Source of the DNA: Rhabdaerophilum sp. SD176
GTDB lineage: Bacteria > Pseudomonadota > Alphaproteobacteria > Rhizobiales > Beijerinckiaceae
Direction: 5' to 3'
Assembly: GCF_030143245.1 (NCBI RefSeq)
Contig: NZ_JARJNS010000007.1
Coordinates: forward strand, 62,001 to 126,000
Length of the DNA stretch: 64,000 nt
Made by a program: the position numbers and the translations under genes. Below the pieces are notes generated by a model. It made no database searches. It saw nothing but the letters and a program-made list of their open reading frames with translations, and was not told where the DNA came from. Below, one piece after another: positions 31,223-39,586 of the stretch (position 1 is the first letter of the stretch; each line of letters opens with the position of its first letter).

Positions 31223-31762
31223 TCAATGGCCAGGCCGGATAGCCCGCGCGGCAGGTTCGGTCCGGGCAAAATTCACCTTCACCCGGGCAACGGGAATGAA
31301 AAACTTCGACACCCAGGCCGTGTTTCGCAACGTCCCGTCGGCTTCCAGCAGCAGCGTGTCGGAGAAGCGCACGATATTCGGCTCACCCTTCGGGTTGAGA
31401 TTCACATCATAGGCAAAATCCGCGCGGTTGCCGGAAACCGTCACCAACGTCTCGCCGATCACATCCTCGCGCGTCCCGATATAGGTGGTCGGGCTGGTCT
31501 TGCGGAACACCCAGGTCTTCGTGTCCCGCTCGCCATCGGTATAGACGAAATCCTCACGCAGCCGCAGCACCTTGCCGTCCCAGCGCCCGGTAAGATCCAC
31601 CCGGAAGCTGCGCGACGTGCCGTTGATCGCCGTGAACTGGCCATAGGCATAGGTCTTGCCGCGGAAGAAATCCTCCAGCTTCAGCGTGGCACTCTGGGCC
31701 GCAGCCGGGCTGGCTTGCAGCGCTGCCAGTCCGAGAGCGAGGGTGAAATGGCGAACCGGCAT
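31223..31762 (-). CDS. DUF3833 family protein, exported
   Basis: A 179-residue protein with a Sec signal (cleavage expected near ASPAAAQ, residues ~18-24) and a lipocalin-like beta domain: LEDFFRGKTYAYGQFTAINGTSRSFRVDLTGRWDG and REDFVYTDGERDTKTWVFRKTSPTTYIGTREDV. This is the DUF3833 pattern. No lipobox cysteine is seen, although some relatives are lipoproteins. Located between obgE and a GNAT gene; function unknown. Confidence 0.72.
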   Translation of the reverse strand: MPVRHFTLALGLAALQASPAAAQSATLKLEDFFRGKTYAYGQFTAINGTSRSFRVDLTGRWDGKVLRLREDFVYTDGERDTKTWVFRKTSPTTYIGTREDVIGETLVTVSGNRADFAYDVNLNPKGEPNIVRFSDTLLLEADGTLRNTAWVSKFFIPVARVKVNFARTEPAARAIRPGH

Positions 31763-31810
31763 TCTCTTCTCCTGTTGTCCGGAAAGATACGCCTGCCGGC
31801 CCGCGCCGGA

Positions 31811-32440
31811 TCAGCCCAGTGCGGTCATCGGGGCGGGCCGGCTGGGCACCGGCGTCCGCCAGCCTTTCAGGCTGCGCCAGAGGTTCCGGGTCAGCCGGTA
31901 GGTTTCCACCGGCACCGCGCCATTCCAGGCCGGCAGGCTCAGAAAATCGCTGCCGGTGGGCTGGAAGCCGCAGCATTCCAGCACGCGCCGGGAGGCCGGG
32001 TTGACCACCCGCACCGACGCAACCAGCCTGTCGAGCCGGGTGAACATGAAGGCCATATCGACAAGCCCCTGCGCCGCCTCGGTTGCATAACCACGGCCCC
32101 AGTGGGGCTTGCCGAGCCAATAGCCGAGAGAGGCTTCTCCCGGCTCGGTCAGGCGCAGGCCGATCATGCCGATCAGCAATTCCGGCTCGTGACGCTCGAC
32201 AATGGCCAGCTTGAGCTTGGAGCCCTCGCTGTTCCATTGCCGGGCATCGCCGACATACCGGGCGGCCATGTCCTGCGAATAGGGATGCGGGATGATCCCC
32301 GTCATGTCGGAGATCACGCGGTCGCCGGCAAGGCGGGCCAGCTGGGCGACATCCTCGACCGTCGGCCAGCGCAGGAACAGCCGGGGGGTCTCGAGGGTCA
32401 GCACGTCATCGCGGAACAAATCGGGCATCATGGCTATCAT
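31811..32440 (-). CDS. GNAT-family N-acetyltransferase (RimJ/RimL-like)
   Basis: A 209-residue acetyltransferase (TPRLFLRWPTVEDVAQLARLAGD; the acetyl-CoA loop in LGKPHWGRGYATEAAQGLVDMAF; RVVNPASRRVLECCGF). This RimJ-like subgroup acetylates protein N-termini or small molecules. A GNAT gene between rpmA and obgE is common in Hyphomicrobiales. AAGGA lies 4 nt before the ATG at 32440; starts at 32431 or 32428 are also possible. Confidence 0.85.
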   Translation of the reverse strand: MIAMMPDLFRDDVLTLETPRLFLRWPTVEDVAQLARLAGDRVISDMTGIIPHPYSQDMAARYVGDARQWNSEGSKLKLAIVERHEPELLIGMIGLRLTEPGEASLGYWLGKPHWGRGYATEAAQGLVDMAFMFTRLDRLVASVRVVNPASRRVLECCGFQPTGSDFLSLPAWNGAVPVETYRLTRNLWRSLKGWRTPVPSRPAPMTALG

Positions 32441-32494
32441 CCGGTCCTTGCCCGGCCAGGAACCTCGAAGGCATTCCCGCCGGGTATTTCAGAC

Positions 32495-32518
32495 TTTCCG
32501 GCCTTCCGGGGCCGGAAA
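32495..32518. repeat. Hairpin downstream of rpmA
   Basis: A 9-bp perfect stem, TTTCCGGCC/GGCCGGAAA, with a 6-nt loop lies in the 219-bp gap after rpmA. There is no U-run in the minus direction, so it is a weak terminator or processing signal at best. Nothing else is seen in the gap. Confidence 0.35.
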
Positions 32519-32659
32519 AAGCGAAAGGAGGCTCGGTTCCCCGGCCTCCCCGATCAGTTTCGCTTCGAATGGGGCGTTCTGGTGCCGCCCGATGCTCTGC
32601 TCGCCGCCGGTTCGGTTCCCTGGGAACCACCGGCGGGGAGGATCATGCTCTTCCGCCGG

Positions 32660-32929
32660 TTATTCTGCTGCTTCGGCCGTAGCCGGAACGACGTTGACGT
32701 ATTGACGCGGGCCTTTCTGTTTGAAGACCACGACACCGTCACAGGTCGCAAAGAGCGTATGATCGACGCCGATGCCGACATTGGTGCCGGGATGCCACTT
32801 GGTCCCGCGCTGACGCACGATGATGTTGCCGGCGAGGACAGCCTCGTTGCCGAACTTCTTCACGCCCAGGCGCTTTGAATGCGAATCGCGACCGTTGCGC
32901 GACGAACCGCCAGCTTTTTTGTGAGCCAT
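32660..32929 (-). CDS. rpmA: 50S ribosomal protein L27
   Basis: An 89-residue L27 with [27 protein letters not shown] at the N-terminus and [28 protein letters not shown]. The N-terminal tail reaches the peptidyl-transferase centre. It is encoded 129 bp after rplU, as is nearly universal in bacteria. Confidence 0.97.
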   Translation of the reverse strand: MAHKKAGGSSRNGRDSHSKRLGVKKFGNEAVLAGNIIVRQRGTKWHPGTNVGIGVDHTLFATCDGVVVFKQKGPRQYVNVVPATAEAAE

Positions 32930-33058
32930 GGTGGTGCTCCTTCAATCCCTCAGCGGGAAAGACCAAATCCGTTGGATTGATCCTTACCCGAAAACAGTTT
33001 CCATTTCACCCGGAAAATGACAGCGGGGCTGACCTTTGTCGCCCGCTGTCTCCCGGCC

Positions 33059-33694
33059 TCAGCGATCTTCGCCCGAAGCGAGCTCGGCCTGGTCGGCCTT
33101 GGCGCGCGGCGGCTTTCCGGCGAGCAGTTCCTTCGCCTGCTCAACCCATTCCTCGCGCGTGGCACGGCCACGCAGCTTGAGTTCCTCGTCCCACTTCGTG
33201 ATGTCGGCTTCACCCCAGGCCGCGATCTGCGACCAGGACGTGATGCCCGCCGCGCGGAGCTTCTTCTCGATGGTCGGGCCGATACCGGCGATCAGCGAGA
33301 GGTTCGATTCGTCGCGGGCCTCGCCGGCAGCAGCGGCAGCGAGCGCGACCGGCTTGGCAGCCTTGGCGCCGCTGGGCTTCTGGCCATCAGTGAGGATCTC
33401 GGTGATCCGCACGATGGTCAGGTCTTGCCGGTGGCCCTTCTTGCGCTTGGAATTCTGGCGGCGGCGCTTCTTGAACGAAATGACCTTCGGGCCACGGGCC
33501 TGCTCGACCAGCTCGCCTGCAACGGTGGCGCCGGCAACGGTCGGCGAGCCGATCACCGCCTTCTCGCCACCCAGCATCAGCACGGTTTCGAAAGCGATCA
33601 CGTCACCCGGGGTGCCTTCGAGGCGCTCGACAGTGATGACGTCATTGGCAGCAACAGTATACTGCTTGCCGCCTGTCTTGATGACAGCGAACAT
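33059..33694 (-). CDS. rplU: 50S ribosomal protein L21 with C-terminal HhH extension
   Basis: The first ~100 residues are L21 ([25 protein letters not shown], then [25 protein letters not shown]). A further ~110 residues follow, with a helix-hairpin-helix-like segment ([29 protein letters not shown]) and an acidic end. Total length is 211, against ~103 for E. coli L21. Such extensions occur in several Hyphomicrobiales. The start at 33694 has AGAAGGA at 8-nt spacing; an ATG at 33700 is too close to that site. Confidence 0.95.
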   Translation of the reverse strand: MFAVIKTGGKQYTVAANDVITVERLEGTPGDVIAFETVLMLGGEKAVIGSPTVAGATVAGELVEQARGPKVISFKKRRRQNSKRKKGHRQDLTIVRITEILTDGQKPSGAKAAKPVALAAAAAGEARDESNLSLIAGIGPTIEKKLRAAGITSWSQIAAWGEADITKWDEELKLRGRATREEWVEQAKELLAGKPPRAKADQAELASGEDR

Positions 33695-34191
33695 ATCCAT
33701 CTTCCTTCTTCACTGCCCTGAGATGGAACGAGCCACCCGGCAGTCTTTTTGCCTGTCTGCGCCCTTGCCAGGTGGACCTGATCCCGGCGCAAGACGAAAA
33801 GCGCGGTTCTTCCGCCGCGCTGCTGCGGGTTCCTTGACCTCAAGTGCAGGCAAAGTCAAGTCCGGGCGAGATGAGCGCCTGCCGGGATCTGACCGGGGGC
33901 ACGTCAGGCGAACGAAAAGCCAGCTCCCGGCAGGATCGGCTATTCAAGCAACAAGGCCTCACCGCAGCCAGCCCGCGCCGGAACCTGCCCCGTCGCCAAC
34001 ATCCTTTCCCAGTACAGCCCCCGATCGCCAACGCCCCGGTCCCTGCCCGGTGCCGCAGCATCGGAAGGCGCTCGGCACAGCGGCCCGCCGGAGGTCACTT
34101 CGAGGATCCGCCGGAACCGCTGAAATCAGCCTTGCATTGCGCCGCAGGCTTCTGTATTTCCCGGCGCCTGACCACGCGTTCGCGCGTCCAC
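33695..34191. other. Gap between rplU and tRNA-Ser
   Basis: About 500 bp that must hold the rplU-rpmA promoter (minus strand) and the tRNA-Ser promoter (plus strand). I see no convincing open frame, no clear consensus boxes and no repeat in it. Confidence 0.5.
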
Positions 34192-34281
34192 GGAGAGGTG
34201 GCAGAGTGGTCGATCGCGCCGCACTCGAAATGCGGAGTACGTGCAAGCGTACCGGGGGTTCGAATCCCTCCCTCTCCGCCA
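34192..34281 (+). tRNA. tRNA-Ser(CGA)
   Basis: A 90-nt class II tRNA. The acceptor stem GGAGAGG pairs with CCTCTCC, followed by discriminator G and an encoded CCA. The anticodon stem CCGCA/TGCGG holds the loop CTCGAAA with anticodon CGA, and there are a long variable arm (GTACGTGCAAGCGTAC) and a T-arm with GGTTCGAAT. Its 3' end is the left attachment site of the island that follows. Confidence 0.96.
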
Positions 34282-34456
34282 TTAACTTATTGATAACTTT
34301 TTTATATTTTCGACGCCAGCATCAATATGACGGCCTTGTGGATCGGTTGAGCACCACCCGCCTCGGCGCCCTGCCCCAGGGCGCCTGTTCACCCGGAAAC
34401 GATAGAGCGGCATGACGTGCCAACGCCCGAGCCAATGTTGCGATGGCAGCTTGGGG
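34265..34456. repeat. attL core and extended direct repeat, left copy
   Basis: The last 17 bases of tRNA-Ser plus ATTAACT form a 24-bp sequence (34265-34288) repeated exactly at 54663-54686. Imperfect similarity continues for ~190 bp (to 34456 here, 54849 there), including the hairpin-forming GGCGCC...GGCGCC segment. The 24-mer at a tRNA 3' end is typical of a tyrosine-recombinase attachment site. The extended similarity is unusual. Confidence 0.85.
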
Positions 34457-34600
34457 GCCGGAAGCGGAAGGGCGGGTTCGGGCGAAAGGACGCAGGACAG
34501 CAGCCATCGAGAGGAAGCAAATCTGCTGGGCCGCAAACGATGCCGTTTGGCACGGCTTTTCGATCTCTCGTTGCGCCGATTTCGGCGATGTTCATCAAGC

Positions 34601-34978
34601 TCAGGCGCGAAGTGGTCGCTGCGTGCACGCGCGCCGACGATGCTCCAGGATCGCGGGATAGTTCGCAACGACCCATTGTTCCATGGTGCGGGCCAGATCG
34701 CTCAGAGACCGTCCCAAATCCGTAAGTCGGTATTCGACACGGGGCGGCACTTCAGGGTGGCTGATGCGTTCAACGAAGCCGTCGCGCTCCAGGTCACGTA
34801 GGGTCTGTGTCAGCATTTTCTGTGAAATTCCGCCGATCTGCCGCATCAAGGTTCCGGTACGCACCGGCCCCTGCTGAAGACAGCACAGGATCAGGATCGC
34901 CCATTTGCCCCCGATCAGGTCCAGCATATCGCGCGACGGACAGTTCATATTGTAGGGGTCAGCGGGAAGGAACATCAT
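34601..34978 (-). CDS. HxlR-family transcriptional regulator
   Basis: A 125-residue HxlR winged-helix protein: [60 protein letters not shown], then [16 protein letters not shown] cysteine precedes the DNA-binding domain, as in redox- or aldehyde-sensing members. It is divergent from the YdhR-like/AhpD-like pair across 86 bp and probably controls them. Confidence 0.88.
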   Translation of the reverse strand: MMFLPADPYNMNCPSRDMLDLIGGKWAILILCCLQQGPVRTGTLMRQIGGISQKMLTQTLRDLERDGFVERISHPEVPPRVEYRLTDLGRSLSDLARTMEQWVVANYPAILEHRRRACTQRPLRA

Positions 34979-35064
34979 TTATTACCTGAAGGTGCGTACT
35001 TTTCTGATAGTGATTTTTAGATCATGGCTATCCCGGCAGCAAGTCATGCCCTGAGGAGATCACC

Positions 35065-35385
35065 ATGCAGAGCCCAAGCCGCGTTTACCTCTATGCCGAG
35101 TTCCAGAATTCCGCTCCTTTCACGGAAGCGGTATGGAAAGACGCCAACCCGATGATGCATACCGTTCCCGGCCTGATCAGCAAGACTTGGCTCAGTGGCA
35201 TTGGCACGCATTCCGTCGGCGGCTTCTATGCCTTCGATAGCCTCGAGAATGCCCATGCCTATGCCAACGGGATGCTGGCCGACTTTGCCCGCGGTGCAGG
35301 CGCCAGTCTGACGGTCAAGCTGTTTGACGGTGATGTCGTGGCAGAGGCCAGCCGCGGCATGCACTCGCCCTACTACACCGCGTGA
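35065..35385 (+). CDS. YdhR-like small monooxygenase-fold protein
   Basis: A 106-residue single-domain protein of the dimeric alpha/beta-barrel type. VYLYAEFQNSAPFTEAVWKDANPMMHTVPGLISKTWLSG and GGFYAFDSLENAHAYANGM match the YdhR family of putative monooxygenases. It is the first gene after the divergent HxlR promoter, 35 bp from the AhpD-like gene. A role in oxidant or quinone detoxification is plausible; the substrate is unknown. Confidence 0.75.
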   Translation: MQSPSRVYLYAEFQNSAPFTEAVWKDANPMMHTVPGLISKTWLSGIGTHSVGGFYAFDSLENAHAYANGMLADFARGAGASLTVKLFDGDVVAEASRGMHSPYYTA

Positions 35386-35420
35386 CTGCAATCTGACCGA
35401 GGCGAGAATAGGAGCATCCC

Positions 35421-35999
35421 ATGCAGGACCAGCCGGCAATCAGCAGATTTCCCGTCCCCGACATTGCGGACATGCCTGAGGACATCCGGGCGCGCATCCT
35501 CGCAGTGCAGGAGAAATCCGGCTTCGTACCGAATGTGTTCCTCGTTCTCGCCCACCGGCCGGAAGAGTTCCGGGCCTTCTTCGCCTATCATGATGCTTTG
35601 ATGGATAAGCCTGGCACCCTCACCAAAGCCGAGCGAGAAATGATCGTCGTGGCAACCAGCGCACTAAACCAGTGCCAGTATTGCGTGGTGGCGCATGGCG
35701 CGATTCTCCGCATCCGCGCAAAGAACGCGCTCATCGCCGACCAGGTGGCAACGAATTATCGCAAGGCCGATATCAGCAACCGCCAGAAGGCGATGATCGA
35801 ATTCGGAATCAAGGTTTCAACGGAAGCCCAAAAGGTCGGTGAAGCGGATATCGATGCCCTGAAGGCGCATGGATTTAACGAGGAAGATGCCTGGGATATC
35901 GCTGCGATTGCCGCGTTCTTTGGCCTCTCCAACCGCCTTGCCAATGTCACAAACATGCGGCCGAATGACGAATTCTACGCCCTTGGCCGAAAAATATAG
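35421..35999 (+). CDS. AhpD-like peroxidase-related / carboxymuconolactone decarboxylase family protein
   Basis: A 192-residue alkylhydroperoxidase-like protein with the redox motif NQCQYCVVAHGAIL (CxxC followed by His, ~residues 83-90), as in AhpD. The subgroup is annotated as peroxidase-related enzyme. With the YdhR-like gene it forms a two-gene unit opposite HxlR. It probably reduces peroxides or reactive electrophiles. Confidence 0.85.
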   Translation: MQDQPAISRFPVPDIADMPEDIRARILAVQEKSGFVPNVFLVLAHRPEEFRAFFAYHDALMDKPGTLTKAEREMIVVATSALNQCQYCVVAHGAILRIRAKNALIADQVATNYRKADISNRQKAMIEFGIKVSTEAQKVGEADIDALKAHGFNEEDAWDIAAIAAFFGLSNRLANVTNMRPNDEFYALGRKI

Positions 36000-36064
36000 C
36001 GCAAGGTGATAAAGTGTCCTGCGCGTTGTCAGAACCTCATGGCGTGTGATGACACGCCTGCCGG

Positions 36065-36205
36065 GACAACGTGTTCGTCGAGCGTTTGTGGTGCACGATC
36101 AAATACAATGAGGTCTACTTGCGGGCCTATGCCTGCGCCTCGGTGGCGCGCGCCTCGCTGGGCCGCTACCTCCAATGCTCCTACAAGTCCCCTCGACCTC
36201 ACTAG
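36065..36205 (+). pseudogene. IS3-family transposase (OrfB) fragment
   Basis: One frame, with no start of its own, reads DNVFVERLWCTIKYNEVYLRAYACASVARASLGRYL and then runs out of homology before a stop at 36203-36205. This is the DD(35)E C-terminal region (DNxFVERLW...KYEEVYL) of IS3-type OrfB. The upstream catalytic domain, OrfA and inverted repeats are absent. It marks past IS activity in the island. The rest of the 36000-36373 gap shows no gene. Confidence 0.85.
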
Positions 36206-36373
36206 AGTCTCGGCCGATTGACCTCCAGCGAGGCATACTTCAATGCGCTGCCATGCACCCTAGCGGCGGCCAGCCCAAAACAGGAATCCACGACACAACG
36301 GCCCGAAACAGTTCAAACAAGCCAAGCCAGCGCTTTCCGAGGCTATCCCGGTTTGTATGCCAGCACACCGCGA

Positions 36374-37069
36374 CTATTGTTGGAGGCGGCAAGCGAACTC
36401 AACGGAAGCCCGCGCCAAACAAGCGGTGGCATCGAGGCAGCGGGTCTCGTGGATCGAGCCCTTTGCCGCAACTGGAAGTTCGGTGCAAGCCAGCAGAAGC
36501 CGGCCCGCGCCTAGGGCCAAAAGGCCAGCTGCGGCAGTATCGAAACTGGCCCGCGCGCGCTCGATTTCTCCGCATTTCACGGCTGCAATGGCGTCGACGA
36601 TATGCGCTTGATCCTGCCCTTCGGGGACCAGCGCCTGCCATCCGGCCTTCTCAAAATAGCGCTGGTAGATACCGGCCCGAAGCGTGCCGACTGTTGCCAG
36701 CACTGCAATAGGCCCTGTGTCCTGCGACGCAGCATCGATAACAGCCTGCGCCATGTGGATGATCGGCACTTTGGTCGAAGCAGCAAGCTGATCATACCAA
36801 GCATGCGCTGTGTTGCACGCAATTGCGATGGCTTCGACACCGGCTTGCTCGAGTGTCTTTATCCCGGTGAGCATGGCAGGCAAGGGCTCGTCGGTTCCTG
36901 CCACAGCGGCACCGACCCGGTCAGGAATCTGCGGAACAGAATACACGATCAGAGGAACGTGATCCTGATCGTGAATGGCAGGTGTCGCTTCGATCACTTT
37001 CTGCATGAAATCAACCGTGGCTAGCGGCCCCATGCCGCCCAGTACCCCGATGAGTCGGCGTTCTGCCAT
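36374..37069 (-). CDS. Aspartate/glutamate racemase family protein
   Basis: A 231-residue cofactor-independent racemase: MAERRLIGVLGGMGPLATVDFMQKV at the start, one catalytic cysteine in AIACNTAHAWYD (~residue 86) and the second in LLACTELPVA (~residue 195). It interconverts L/D aspartate, glutamate or a related amino acid. The start at 37069 is chosen because AAAGGA lies 7 nt upstream; the ATG at 37075 is too close. An 18-bp tandem duplication lies just upstream. It follows the amidase gene by 69 bp, probably in one transcript. Confidence 0.9.
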   Translation of the reverse strand: MAERRLIGVLGGMGPLATVDFMQKVIEATPAIHDQDHVPLIVYSVPQIPDRVGAAVAGTDEPLPAMLTGIKTLEQAGVEAIAIACNTAHAWYDQLAASTKVPIIHMAQAVIDAASQDTGPIAVLATVGTLRAGIYQRYFEKAGWQALVPEGQDQAHIVDAIAAVKCGEIERARASFDTAAAGLLALGAGRLLLACTELPVAAKGSIHETRCLDATACLARASVEFACRLQQ

Positions 37070-37075
37070 GCCCAT

Positions 37076-37111
37076 GTCCTTTGCAGATCGAACGTCCTTT
37101 GCAGATCGAAC
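37076..37111. repeat. 18-bp tandem duplication upstream of the racemase
   Basis: GTCCTTTGCAGATCGAAC occurs twice in tandem. The copy nearer the gene supplies the AAAGGA ribosome site on the minus strand, so the duplication creates a second Shine-Dalgarno-like element 18 nt upstream. Confidence 0.85.
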
Positions 37112-37138
37112 GCGGCACGCCCTGCCTGCATACAAGCG

Positions 37139-38461
37139 TTAGCCATCGATACCCTGAGCAACCTGCTCCGCAAAATCCAGTAGTTTCGCATCTGCGCCGC
37201 TCCAGGACATCAGTTGCAGGCCTGTCGGCAAGCCCGCCGGTGTGACACCGTTCGGAATACTGATCCCGCACAGATCAAGGCAATTGCCTGCTCTGGTGTA
37301 AAGCGACATCGGGATCTTGGACTCATCAACAGCTTTGACAGGAACTGCCGGCAAAGGTGTGCCCGGCAGGGCGATGATATCGAAATGGCTATATTCCGCA
37401 TTGAACTCCGCGATCGCTTCATCGCGTTCAAGCAACAGCAAAGCATAGTGCCTCTCGTCAATGTTGCGCCCGGCTAGCACGCGTTGGCGGACATGCGGAT
37501 CGAGCGGGGTTGCTGGGTCCTCTGCAAGTGCTTTGTGCTGCCGATAGGCATCATAGGCGACGATCTTGCCATTCAGCGCCTGATACGCCGTCAGCGCCTT
37601 CGGGAATGAGAAAATCTCGACCTTGTGGCCAGCCGAGCGCAATGATCTGATCGAGCGTTCAAAGTTTGAAAGCACATCCGGGTCGCATGGCAAAAGTTGA
37701 TCCCGTGCTGGCACCCCGACAAGCAGCGGTTTTCGAGTGAGATTTTCTGGCAATTGCAAACCAGCCATTACACAGAACAGCAAGCGCGCATCGGCGACGT
37801 TTCGGGTGATGGGGCCGAGCGTGTCGAAAGCCGGGCCGAGGGGAGCAATGCCGTCAAGGGGGATAGCACCAAAGCTTGGCTTGAACCCGATAACGCCACA
37901 GAGCGAAGCCGGAATGCGGATGGATCCGCCCGTGTCCGAACCGATTGCGGCAGGCACCATCCTGGCAGCAACAGCGACCGCCGAACCACTGCTCGAACCT
38001 CCGGGAACACGATGCACATTGCGATCGACTGGGTTCCATGGCGTACCCATGGCATGGTTGGTGCCCCAGCCGCCGATGGCGAACTCGACCATATGCGTCA
38101 TGCCGATGATGACAGCCCCGGCGTCGATCAGGCGCTGAATGGCCGTGGCGGTGGTCGTCCCGGGGCGCGACGGGTAGCATTTCGAGCCAAACCCGGCGGC
38201 ACGGCCTCCTATTTCCGCGAGGTCCTTGACCGCGATCGGCACGCCGTGCAGCGGCCCCAAAGCTCCCGAGCGGGATGCGGCCTGATCGAGCTCTTCAGCC
38301 CGATGCATGGCGGCATCGGCGAAGACCTCGACAAAGGCATGAAGCTTCTCGTTCTCAACGGCGACGGTGTCGAGAACGCGTTTGACAAGCGAGCGTGTTG
38401 ACAACTCCCCAGTAGTCGTCAATCGGGCAATGTTCTGCACAGATAGTTCTGGAATCAACAT
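37139..38461 (-). CDS. Amidase signature family protein (GatA-like)
   Basis: A 440-residue amidase with the Ser-cisSer-Lys triad: lysine in GVPIAVKDLAEIGG, the bridging serine in VPGGSSSGSAVAVAARMVP and the nucleophile in IGSDTGGSIRIPASLCG. It hydrolyses a C-N amide bond in the cytoplasm. The start at 38461 (MLIPELSVQNIARLT) matches the family N-terminus and has GAGG upstream; an ATG at 38551 would add 30 residues. It probably works on a substrate brought in by the adjacent peptide ABC transporter. No gatB/gatC is present, so it is not the tRNA amidotransferase. Confidence 0.88.
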   Translation of the reverse strand: MLIPELSVQNIARLTTTGELSTRSLVKRVLDTVAVENEKLHAFVEVFADAAMHRAEELDQAASRSGALGPLHGVPIAVKDLAEIGGRAAGFGSKCYPSRPGTTTATAIQRLIDAGAVIIGMTHMVEFAIGGWGTNHAMGTPWNPVDRNVHRVPGGSSSGSAVAVAARMVPAAIGSDTGGSIRIPASLCGVIGFKPSFGAIPLDGIAPLGPAFDTLGPITRNVADARLLFCVMAGLQLPENLTRKPLLVGVPARDQLLPCDPDVLSNFERSIRSLRSAGHKVEIFSFPKALTAYQALNGKIVAYDAYRQHKALAEDPATPLDPHVRQRVLAGRNIDERHYALLLLERDEAIAEFNAEYSHFDIIALPGTPLPAVPVKAVDESKIPMSLYTRAGNCLDLCGISIPNGVTPAGLPTGLQLMSWSGADAKLLDFAEQVAQGIDG

Positions 38462-38566
38462 AGGGCCTCGCTGCTTGCCTTCGCGCGACGCCAGAATGAG
38501 AGCATTTGCCCCTGCAAATAAAGCAGGCAGCCTGTCGCGAAGTGTCGCCATCTGCGCTCATAAAAT

Positions 38567-39412
38567 CTACATCAGTGGCGGAACCTGTAAGGCGCGGGTC
38601 ACATCAGCGGCAGGTGATCGGCGGAGTGCGTCCAGAATTGGTGCCGGCAACTCTGCCGACCCGCTTTCATAAATCCGGCAACCTTCAATCGCCTCGCGAA
38701 GCCTGATGCCGCGCCCGATATATTCGAGAACTGTGGGAGAGGCGGAAATCAGGCGCTGGTCCGAGCCTGAAACACCCATCGTGAGGCCCGTGAGCGTCGT
38801 GACGCGGTTGCGGTAGCTCGGGTAAATGATCGTATGGGTCAACTCATGGCCGGTTATCGATTCCTGATCGATGAAGTGTAGGCGATCTCCAACCGTCGCG
38901 AGAATGCCAACATATTTGTACACGTCCGGAGCAGAGCCATCACTTTCAAGCTTGAGCCGCTCAAGGCGCTTGTACATAGTATAATCTTGCCAATTATAAA
39001 CAATTATCAATGACCTTAGTATGAAACCCGCACGTGAAAATGAATTATAGTATTGGTAATAATAACCAACATACTTCCCTAAAGCATTTTTTTGTCTCTT
39101 TGCCGTTGTCAGCAAATTCACAAAATATGTCGGGATCTGTATATCTTTTGCGCTTTCTATGGGTTTGAGTCGGACAATATTGCGGAACTGATCGTGCGGC
39201 ATAAGCATCTCATACTCGTCAAACCCAAAAAAATCACATAATCTTCGAAACGTGTATCTTGAAGGAAACGACGATCCGGCCAGATACTTCATGAATTGCT
39301 GCCGATTTATTTGAAGCTTCCTACATATTACTGAAACTGAGCTATGGTAGCTGCAAACAAATTTGAGATTTGCGACGAAATTCGCAATCGTATAATCCTT
39401 GATGGACTGCAT
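38567..39412 (-). CDS. AT-rich HTH regulator with uncharacterised sensor-like domain
   Basis: A 281-residue protein. The N-terminal ~70 residues form an XRE-like helix-turn-helix (SVSVICRKLQINRQQFMKYLAGSSFPSRYTFRRLCDFFGFDE). The remainder has no domain I can name; it is rich in Tyr/Phe (YVGYYYQYYNSFSRAGFILRSLIIVYNW). Its DNA is far more AT-rich than its neighbours. It lies between the amidase gene and the divergent peptide transporter and is the likely local regulator. Similar proteins beside dipeptide transporters are known to me from rhizobia, without a defined ligand. Confidence 0.72.
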   Translation of the reverse strand: MQSIKDYTIANFVANLKFVCSYHSSVSVICRKLQINRQQFMKYLAGSSFPSRYTFRRLCDFFGFDEYEMLMPHDQFRNIVRLKPIESAKDIQIPTYFVNLLTTAKRQKNALGKYVGYYYQYYNSFSRAGFILRSLIIVYNWQDYTMYKRLERLKLESDGSAPDVYKYVGILATVGDRLHFIDQESITGHELTHTIIYPSYRNRVTTLTGLTMGVSGSDQRLISASPTVLEYIGRGIRLREAIEGCRIYESGSAELPAPILDALRRSPAADVTRALQVPPLM

Positions 39413-39586
39413 CGAGATGTAGCCTTGATAGCGTCAGATCGCGACAGAATGTGAATGGTTTCTCCATTGCCCGCAAGCAAAACGTGATTCTACTCTTCTC
39501 TCCGGAACGGGAAGGTTCCATCCGGGGGCTGAAGAGCAATTGGCATCGAAGTTGCCGGGGGAAAAGTGAAAACAGGAGAGGGTCAC

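Noticed and set aside
33959-34282. A minus-strand frame starting MAEREGFEPP
   Set aside because: This is the well-known artefact of translating the antisense of a tRNA gene (here tRNA-Ser).
37139-38461. The amidase as GatA of the tRNA amidotransferase
   Set aside because: No gatB or gatC neighbours; the context is catabolic and inside an island.
39504-39519. GGAAC-N6-GTTCC as an operator between the AT-rich HTH gene and the peptide transporter
   Set aside because: The arms are only 5 bp and such repeats are common by chance; kept out of the features.
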